In this document: piece after piece, positions 58,501-64,000 of the stretch
Position numbering within the stretch: position 1 is the stretch's first letter
Layout of the letters: each line of letters starts with the position of its first letter
The notes under the pieces: generated by a model
What the model was told of the DNA's origin: nothing
Seen by the model: the letters and a program-made list of their open reading frames with translations, nothing else
Database searches by the model: none
Position numbers and translations under genes: made by a program
Assembly (NCBI RefSeq): GCF_000340215.1
Contig: NW_006921532.1
Span: forward strand, 9,763,172 to 9,827,171
From: Pseudocercospora fijiensis CIRAD86
Lineage: Eukaryota > Ascomycota > Dothideomycetes > Mycosphaerellales > Mycosphaerellaceae
DNA length: 64,000 bases
Reading direction: 5' to 3'

Positions 58501-58803
58501 CGCGCCATTGGCATATGGCGGACCGTCGTGAAGCACGAACTCATTGCACTTCTCATTGCCATCTCTGTCGACAATGGTAGCGGGACGGTGCTGCCGCTGC
58601 CAGGCATAGAGGTCATCGGCGCATCGCTTACGATATTGTTCGATCTGCTCAGGACTTGGCCGAGCTGGGAATTGTGATTTGGGAAGCGCGAGAGTGTCAG
58701 ACCAGCTCTTTTTCGTCCGCGCAAGCTCTCGTATCTTGTCAAGCAAATTTCGATCGGTATGCGATGCGGCTCTGATGATGTGTGTGGCAGCGAACGCCGG
58801 CAT
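55545..58803 (-). CDS. ISM1: Isoleucyl-tRNA synthetase, mitochondrial type (2 exons)
   Basis: Exons 58803-58134 and 58075-55545; 1066 aa; the 58-bp intron restores KGLISRHHRPVYWSPSS. It is a class I aminoacyl-tRNA synthetase of bacterial type charging mitochondrial tRNA-Ile. The N-terminus (MPAFAATHIIRAASHTDRN) is poor in acidic residues and suits a mitochondrial presequence. The HIGH-type motif reads GAVHVGHA in the PPYANG context, and the KMSKS loop (GRKMSKSIGN) is intact. The editing domain has WTTTPWTLPANKAIAV. The anticodon-binding region and the C-terminal zinc motif CPRCW..CAPC are present. The frame is open further upstream but lacks an ATG before 58803. Length exceeds the roughly 1000 aa usual for the family, with small inserts, one around the Lys-rich stretch after KMSKS. 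Confidence 0.92.
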
Positions 58804-59149
58804 GCTCAAGCACGAATGGCATTCATCGACTTGGCCATTATTTTCGAGTGCAGCGGTGGAAGTTTGTGGTGCTCGGCTGCACTTGCCCAACACCACGAAG
58901 CTGGAGCGTAGTCACGAGCAGTCACAATGTCAACGATATCGCCATAACAGCCATAATCACGATCATAATCTCATCGCCATCGCCATAACCATAGCAAGAA
59001 TCATAATATCATCGCCATCACCATCACCATCACCATAATCGTAGTATCAATGCACCGCAACGCACTGCTATACTCTTCATCTTGATGCTCCCAATGTGTG
59101 ATTATGATTTCAACGCCAACATGAGTGCAATTCATACGGTTGTCGCAGC
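58804..59149. other. Intergenic with CATCGC/CACCAT-type repeats
   Basis: Upstream of the IleRS gene. From about 58935 to 59035 the sequence is an imperfect trinucleotide/hexanucleotide array of cat, cgc, cac and aat units, about 130-230 bp before the start codon. No RNA gene is recognised. Confidence 0.6.
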
Positions 59150-59887
59150 TCACACTTGATGCATCGCTTGCGCTTTCAGCTGCTGTATCTCTTCCCGCAA
59201 ACTGCTGATAATGAACGCGTCCTTTTCTCGTTCACGCCTCACAGCCTCATCGACAGCCGCCTGGTAAGACTCGCTGATCGCCGCACTTCCCGTGGAGAGA
59301 GCCTGACATTTCCACTCCTGTATTTCAGCTTTCAACGACTCAATCTGTTCGTGCAGTCTCGACCGCTCGCCAGCTTCAGTATCAGCAGGGCTTCGCGCCT
59401 CGGAGAGAGCGAACGGCGCAGCCTCGTGCCCTAGCCGTACTCTCGGCAGCTCTTTCGATGACTGGGCTGTCTGCTGGCCCAGCGCTGGCTCACTTCTCTC
59501 TAGACTGCACGAGACTTCCTGTACCAACTTCTCCAAAGACGCGATTTGCCTCGCCTGAATATCGAGTCGTGAGGTGAAATGCTCTCGCTCCTGCTCCATC
59601 GTCCTTTGTACTGCTTCTAGTCGTCGAATCTCTTGTCTTCGAAGCAGAAGGACTGCGTCTTTTATCTCATTGCCTTCGTCAATGTCGGTCCGCAGTCGGT
59701 CAGTAATGCTGTGCTCATCATCGACTCGTCTCAGCATCCCACGCTCTAAGCTCTCGGCGAGGAGATGCTGCGCAGGCCAATTCACAATGCTTGGGCGTCT
59801 TCCTTGTTCCGGGTAAGTGAATATCAAAGCGCGAACCTCTATACTTTCTCTCGTCGGCGATCCAGCGGGAACAGCTTCGGGTGGCAT
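59150..59887 (-). CDS. Hypothetical coiled-coil protein
   Basis: Single open frame, 245 aa, ATG at 59887. Residues from about 65 to 130 and 170 to 242 are rich in Glu, Gln, Arg, Leu and Ala in heptad-like order and probably form two coiled coils, separated by a Ser/Pro linker. The N-terminal 50 residues include a PTRESIEVRALIFTYPEQ segment that looks folded. No catalytic motif and no family recognised. It lies between the IleRS and CmcJ-like genes, all on the minus strand, with ordinary spacing. Confidence 0.6.
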   Translation of the reverse strand: MPPEAVPAGSPTRESIEVRALIFTYPEQGRRPSIVNWPAQHLLAESLERGMLRRVDDEHSITDRLRTDIDEGNEIKDAVLLLRRQEIRRLEAVQRTMEQEREHFTSRLDIQARQIASLEKLVQEVSCSLERSEPALGQQTAQSSKELPRVRLGHEAAPFALSEARSPADTEAGERSRLHEQIESLKAEIQEWKCQALSTGSAAISESYQAAVDEAVRREREKDAFIISSLREEIQQLKAQAMHQV

Positions 59888-60072
59888 GTCGAAGGCCGTG
59901 TGAAGGCACGTTTTCGCCGGCCTAAAAGCGGAGGGAACGAGGGTCAGCGTGTGTTCCCAAAGGAGAACATATCGGCTCCAAAAGCAAAGGCTGAGGCTAG
60001 CAACCTGTGTCTGAGACAGCGACCCCAGCTGCAGTCACATGGCGGAGTCACGCCTCGTACCCTTCGATATAC

Positions 60073-60957
60073 TCACATGTCAGCGGCGCTATCATAGTTC
60101 TTGAACAGCAGTACGTCATCCTCATCCTGTTCGGAGCAATAGTACCCTGTAAGACCACGGTCATCGGTGTATGCTCTGGACATTGTTCATCTCTCATCGT
60201 CGTTCTTACACTCGAAGCCCGCTCGATATTTGGAGACACCCATCGTATCGTGGTACGCATTGTTGTCTGCTCGATACCGATCACACTCCAAGATATCACC
60301 ATCCTGAAGCTTGCCTGCATCGACAACAGCGAGTCCGCAGTCAAACACTGGATGCTTGATCGGCCTCCAGATGTTGATGATCCTGGCTCGTCCGCTCAGC
60401 AGATAGTCGGCCTTCATTTCAGTCAGGTTTCTGATTTTTGCAAGGACGCTCCGTTCGGTATTGTCGGCGTGGACTTGTTTTGCGAATGGATTGTAACTCA
60501 GGCCTTCCACACGAAGACCACTGTCGTCTGAATGTCGTATGCGAGCATCGTAGAACATGATCTCATCGCAGCCTTCGACTTCACGCCTGAGCAGAACTTC
60601 CAATTCTGGCAGATAGTCCTTCCCGATGGCTGCTTGTGAAGACCAATTCGTGAAGCTTGTTGGTGCTTTGACGTAAAGAAAGCCATTGCCATCTAAGGAG
60701 AACTTTTCTTGTCGACCGCGAACATCATGAATTGTTTCGAACGGGCCAGGCGCTAATGTGACATTTGTCTTATTGTCTTTGTCAGCGAAGTTGGGCGTTA
60801 TCTGCAATGGCTTCTCTTTGGCATATATTGGATCGTCCTTGAGATATTGCAGCTTCACCTTAATGTCACGCCGTGGTTGCGACTTTCGAGGATCAGTACC
60901 AGAGCACGAGTCCACTGCCGCGTGGGCTCTGTCCGCTCCGTTGCTCTGTCTTGACAT
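60073..60957 (-). CDS. CmcJ/AsaB-type hydroxylase/desaturase-like oxidoreductase (2 exons)
   Basis: Exons 60957-60210 and 60146-60073; 273 aa. The 63-bp intron (gtaaga..ttacag) converts an apparent stop into the conserved C-terminal GFEWYYCSEQDEDDVLLFKNYDS segment. Family markers: the N-terminal beta region VRGRQEKFSLDGNGF, then the central IINIWRPIKHPVFDCGLAVVDAG block and the WYY..Q..DDVLLFKNYDS end, typical of fungal GA4-desaturase/AsaB/CmcJ-like proteins. Members act in secondary metabolism or as stand-alone oxidoreductases. No biosynthetic backbone gene lies nearby, so a cluster role is not supported. Substrate unknown. Confidence 0.8.
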
Positions 60958-61801
60958 GGCCCGAGTTGATAGTTCTACAGTCTATCACGCTGTCGCCGGA
61001 GTCCCGGATGTCGAGGACGATATGATCTGTTCTGTCAATGATCGGGGAACCCTGGGCCCTTCGAGGCTTATCTTGGCTTGGGCTAAAGCTACGTGGACGT
61101 GAGCTTTCTGGCGTTGCAGGTTGCAGCTTGACATGCAGCGCGGAGTGCTGGTCCGACCAATGTCTGAAGGATTGTAATTACTGCTTAGAGCAAGTGCAGA
61201 CGCTGATGCGGAAAGAGGCAAAGCTGCACAGCTCATCAGCCCATTCATGGGAAACATGAACCTTAGGAATGGTCACACCGAAATGCCGTAGGTCTGACGT
61301 GTCAAGCAGCAATGTGGTTCACAAGGTAAAGGCAAGGCGAAGCTGTGACATGCTCGTCAGGCCCGTCCTTACACCGTGTCGCGATGCACCACTCCGCTAT
61401 ACATGCTAAGGTCTAGCCTAGCCACGTCTTCGTCATCTTCGCAGATTGCCCGTAGCCAGGCCACGCCCCAGGCCGTAGACCACGCTCTGCCGATAGCAAT
61501 GGGTGTTGAAGGAGTGGGTTCGAAGGCTCGCAGCGGCCTCACGCAGGTACGCGTCCAGGCTAGTATGGCTCTAGAAGTCCAACACGAGCCAATTTGATGC
61601 CCACATGCGTACAGGGTGGTGAATGGTGTTGCAGAGGCGTGGAATGAAGCTATAGGGAGAGGCGTAGTCGTAGCCGTAGTCGTGTGCAGGGAGGGGCCAG
61701 GAGGACAAGGACGGAGCGCGTCCCGAAGTGCAACCATGTTACGAGTCACCAGGTGTCTGAAGGGCGAAACACCATCATTGTAATACAACCGCAACCGCAC
61801 A
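60958..61801. other. Intergenic, about 0.84 kb
   Basis: Divergent upstream region between the CmcJ-like (-) and Pro/Ser-rich (+) genes. A 160-codon minus frame (61369-61851) overlaps the start of the next gene in antisense and has no recognisable motif; not annotated. Nothing else found. Confidence 0.45.
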
Positions 61802-63412
61802 ATGAGTCGACTACCGTCTGCGCGCGGAAGCTCGGCGCGACCGTTGAGCATGTTCGAAGCACCGACCGACTACATGAACAGCTTGAAGCAGACGGGCGAG
61901 GCGGGCAAAGGGAGTGAGGGTGTCGCGACATCGAACCAGTCGAAGAGGAGGAGTCTCCTTCCGCAGTTCTCGTCGGCGCGGAAGGAGATCGACGCCATAC
62001 AAGAGGATGCATCGCAGAGCAGTGCGCGCGCATCGCCAGAAGACAAGGCGCAGGATGATAGGAGGGCCATGCCTCCTCCTGCGCTGAAACCACCGAGGCC
62101 TGCTCCGCGCGAAGGCCATGCCATTCCTGCACGCACGAGCAGTCATATGCGATTGCCGGGATCCGTGACAGCAGCCAAAGCAGCGCCGTCTGCCCATGCC
62201 CGCACTGCTTCGCGCGATGGGAGTGTGATCCCGGCAATCGCATATGCCTCCTCCTCCTCCTCCTCCTCCTCGGCGTCCGCTGCTGCTGCCACTGGCATCA
62301 AGCGCACTGCCTCTACCAGGCTCCCACAGTCCCCTGGCCCACGTACTTCTTCCCAGAGAGCACCTGGCCTCGCCAATGCCGCTGCCAATGTTATCCCGAC
62401 GGCGCAGAAACGAGCTTCCGCCAGTCTTGCAAAGCCCCCCGTGCTCAATACCTCGATACCAGCTTCACACGCTCTGCCTACGCCTACGCCTACGCCTACG
62501 CCTACGCCTAGCTCGCCCACGCGCTCAGCGACGTCAACTGCTCCACGACCTCGTTCAGGCTTACCTCCGCCCTCGAAGCCAGCCTTCAACACCTATCAAC
62601 AACACTACAGCCCTGTTAAATCTGCCTTGCCCAAGCCACCCATTCCGAGCGCCAAGTCGCTGAAGCAGCATGCACCAGGACCAGAAGATGAGCCTGTCAG
62701 CTTCGAAGGGGCACTCGAGCAGATGGAACTGCTGCAGCTGTCTCTGCTACATCAACAGGCTCTGCCGACTCTCGCACGATATGAGGCAAGTGCTAAGCAG
62801 AAACTGGGAAGTATGCACGCGAAACTGCAGAAGCAATACACCCTGATTCACGAGCAGGAACAGGAGCACAGAAGACAGGCCAACCTGAACGCATTTCAAT
62901 CCTGGTGTCCTGATACTGCTCTTCTAGCGGAGCATCTTTCATCACTCAGTCGGGTGATCTCTGATCTTCGAGCTCACACAGAGCCCGGGAGCAGATACTC
63001 AGGATTGGTCGAGACCTTTGAAACGTGGGCAGACCGCGCGGAGTCCATCTTGATGGATGCCCATCCCGGAGCAGCGTTCATCGAAGCACTCCCTGAGTCA
63101 TGGAGAGCGACGCATACTTCACTGGCGTTGAACATGCGGTCTATACAGCGTGATATCAGCATGCTTCCTCCACTCCCGCCAAGAAGTGATGCCGAGGACC
63201 CTTCAAGCTTGGAAATCATGATCGACGATTGTGTTTTACTGGTTGACGGCATGCTCAAAGAATTAGAAGTGATGACCAAGCTTCAAAAGGAGGTTTTGCA
63301 GCGAGGGAAAGCTCGCATCGACGAGCAGATCAACGCATTAATGTCGACCGGAGTCGAGAATCGCGCACAAGAGAAGGAAAATTGGCAGCCGGCGTGGCTC
63401 AATGGTGGCTGA
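61802..63412 (+). CDS. Pro/Ser-rich protein with C-terminal helical domain
   Basis: Single exon, 536 aa. Residues 1-290 are disordered and rich in Ser, Pro, Ala and Arg. They contain a Ser run coded by tcc repeats (about 62249-62274) and a Thr-Pro dipeptide repeat coded by a cctacg hexamer array (about 62476-62508). The C-terminal half (about 300-530) is a structured helical domain beginning EGALEQMELLQLSLLHQQA, with heptad-like helices and a conserved-looking WCPDTALLAEHLSSLSRVISDLR region. It ends in an ENWQPAW motif. I cannot name the family with certainty. The combination of a basic disordered N-terminus with SP/TP sites and a helical C-terminus is common in microtubule- or septum-associated fungal proteins (inference). 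Confidence 0.7.
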   Translation: MSRLPSARGSSARPLSMFEAPTDYMNSLKQTGEAGKGSEGVATSNQSKRRSLLPQFSSARKEIDAIQEDASQSSARASPEDKAQDDRRAMPPPALKPPRPAPREGHAIPARTSSHMRLPGSVTAAKAAPSAHARTASRDGSVIPAIAYASSSSSSSSASAAAATGIKRTASTRLPQSPGPRTSSQRAPGLANAAANVIPTAQKRASASLAKPPVLNTSIPASHALPTPTPTPTPTPSSPTRSATSTAPRPRSGLPPPSKPAFNTYQQHYSPVKSALPKPPIPSAKSLKQHAPGPEDEPVSFEGALEQMELLQLSLLHQQALPTLARYEASAKQKLGSMHAKLQKQYTLIHEQEQEHRRQANLNAFQSWCPDTALLAEHLSSLSRVISDLRAHTEPGSRYSGLVETFETWADRAESILMDAHPGAAFIEALPESWRATHTSLALNMRSIQRDISMLPPLPPRSDAEDPSSLEIMIDDCVLLVDGMLKELEVMTKLQKEVLQRGKARIDEQINALMSTGVENRAQEKENWQPAWLNGG

Positions 63413-64000
63413 AGGAAGAGGAGCGATGATTGTGTGGGATGATGAGTTGATGAGTGGCTCTTCCCGGCAGAGTGATTGAGATCTTAATTGTTTACGAGCT
63501 AGCGAAGATACCCCACGTATGACCGATTCGACACATGTTCGCCCTTATGCAAGGCCCCTACTCACGCCGTCTGTTGTTTGGTTTAGTCTGTCGCGCGACT
63601 ACATGCTGCCTTTGACCGATACTTCTGCTGCACACCTCCTCCTCGTAGCGTGCAAAGTGCTCATCGTGATCCAATCTCACTTGCGCATGTGCATCCAACT
63701 CGAGATGTTGCAGTTGCCCGGAGCGTCCTCATACGTGTAAGTACACTGGAGGATGCATGGCATGACTCCGCTGAGTGACAGCAGCTACGGTCGCCGTCTC
63801 AGCCACGGTAAGCTGGTCTCAACCTGTAGGTTTGGAGTCGACCGGCCCTCCTTTTGCGACACAAGCTGACCTTTGTTTCCGAAAGGAATGTGTAGAAGAC
63901 GATCGTCAATGCGGATCCAAGTGGAATGATCAATATGCGCCATCACGAAGAGCCGAGAAGCAAGTCATGATACGATTGCGATAATTGCATGCCTCTTGGT
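63413..64000. other. 3' flank and window end, no gene recognised
   Basis: No open frame with motif support. Short plus-strand frames at 63519-63740 and 63775-63984 have no recognised features. The window may end in the flank of another gene. Confidence 0.4.

Noticed and set aside
61369..61851. 160-codon minus-strand open frame
   Set aside because: Overlaps the start of the plus-strand Pro/Ser-rich gene in antisense, has no recognisable domain, and its composition mirrors the other strand.
59150..63412. Possible secondary-metabolite cluster around the CmcJ-like oxidoreductase
   Set aside because: No polyketide synthase, peptide synthetase, terpene synthase or cluster regulator is present in the flanking 20 kb of the window.

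Overview
This 64 kb window comes from the nuclear genome of a filamentous ascomycete, most likely a Dothideomycete (inference). The evidence is the short spliceosomal introns (about 41-77 bp for most, GT..AG with CTAAC/CTGAC-type branch sites), the compact two-strand gene layout without operons, fungal gene families, and transposon blocks carrying repeat-induced point mutation (RIP) of the CpA->TpA type.

Layout. 0.5-2.7 kb: a coiled-coil basic protein (+) converging on a short-chain dehydrogenase-like protein (-). 3.3-24.7 kb: one large RIP-degraded transposon block. It holds a minus-strand Helitron (Rep plus PIF1-like helicase) and a 156-bp tandem satellite whose unit is a 74-bp hairpin. A minus-strand gypsy-type LTR retrotransposon (11140-24016, 710-bp LTRs) is inserted in that satellite, and a plus-strand gypsy element (17301-23447, 197-bp LTRs) is inserted in the right LTR of the first. 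Both retrotransposons keep 5-bp target-site duplications. 24.9-28.9 kb: cytidine deaminase, a JAC1/HscB-type iron-sulfur co-chaperone and a SET-domain protein. 29.5-32.8 kb: a PIF/Harbinger DNA transposon with 3-bp target duplication, also RIP-mutated. 33.9-64 kb: a normal gene-rich stretch with a small CxxC protein, an O6-alkylguanine-DNA alkyltransferase, an MFS transporter, a large dynamin-like/SLIP-GC-like GTPase, a low-complexity protein, a (6-4) photolyase/cryptochrome, acetoacetyl-CoA synthetase, a HUT1-type nucleotide-sugar transporter, a CCCH zinc-finger protein, mitochondrial isoleucyl-tRNA synthetase, a coiled-coil protein, a CmcJ/AsaB-type oxidoreductase and a Pro/Ser-rich coiled-coil protein.

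The host genes are unrelated housekeeping and stress functions and do not form a pathway cluster. Two DNA-repair proteins (alkyltransferase, photolyase) and two mitochondrial proteins (JAC1-like, IleRS) are present, but nothing in the sequence ties them together. The most informative signal is the history of the transposon block. RIP has changed catalytic residues in several element enzymes: the Helitron HxH histidines to Tyr, an RT Asp to Asn, and the Harbinger Glu to Lys. The youngest insertion is visibly the least mutated. Exon structures were derived by hand from splice signals and reading-frame continuity; no alignment was run.
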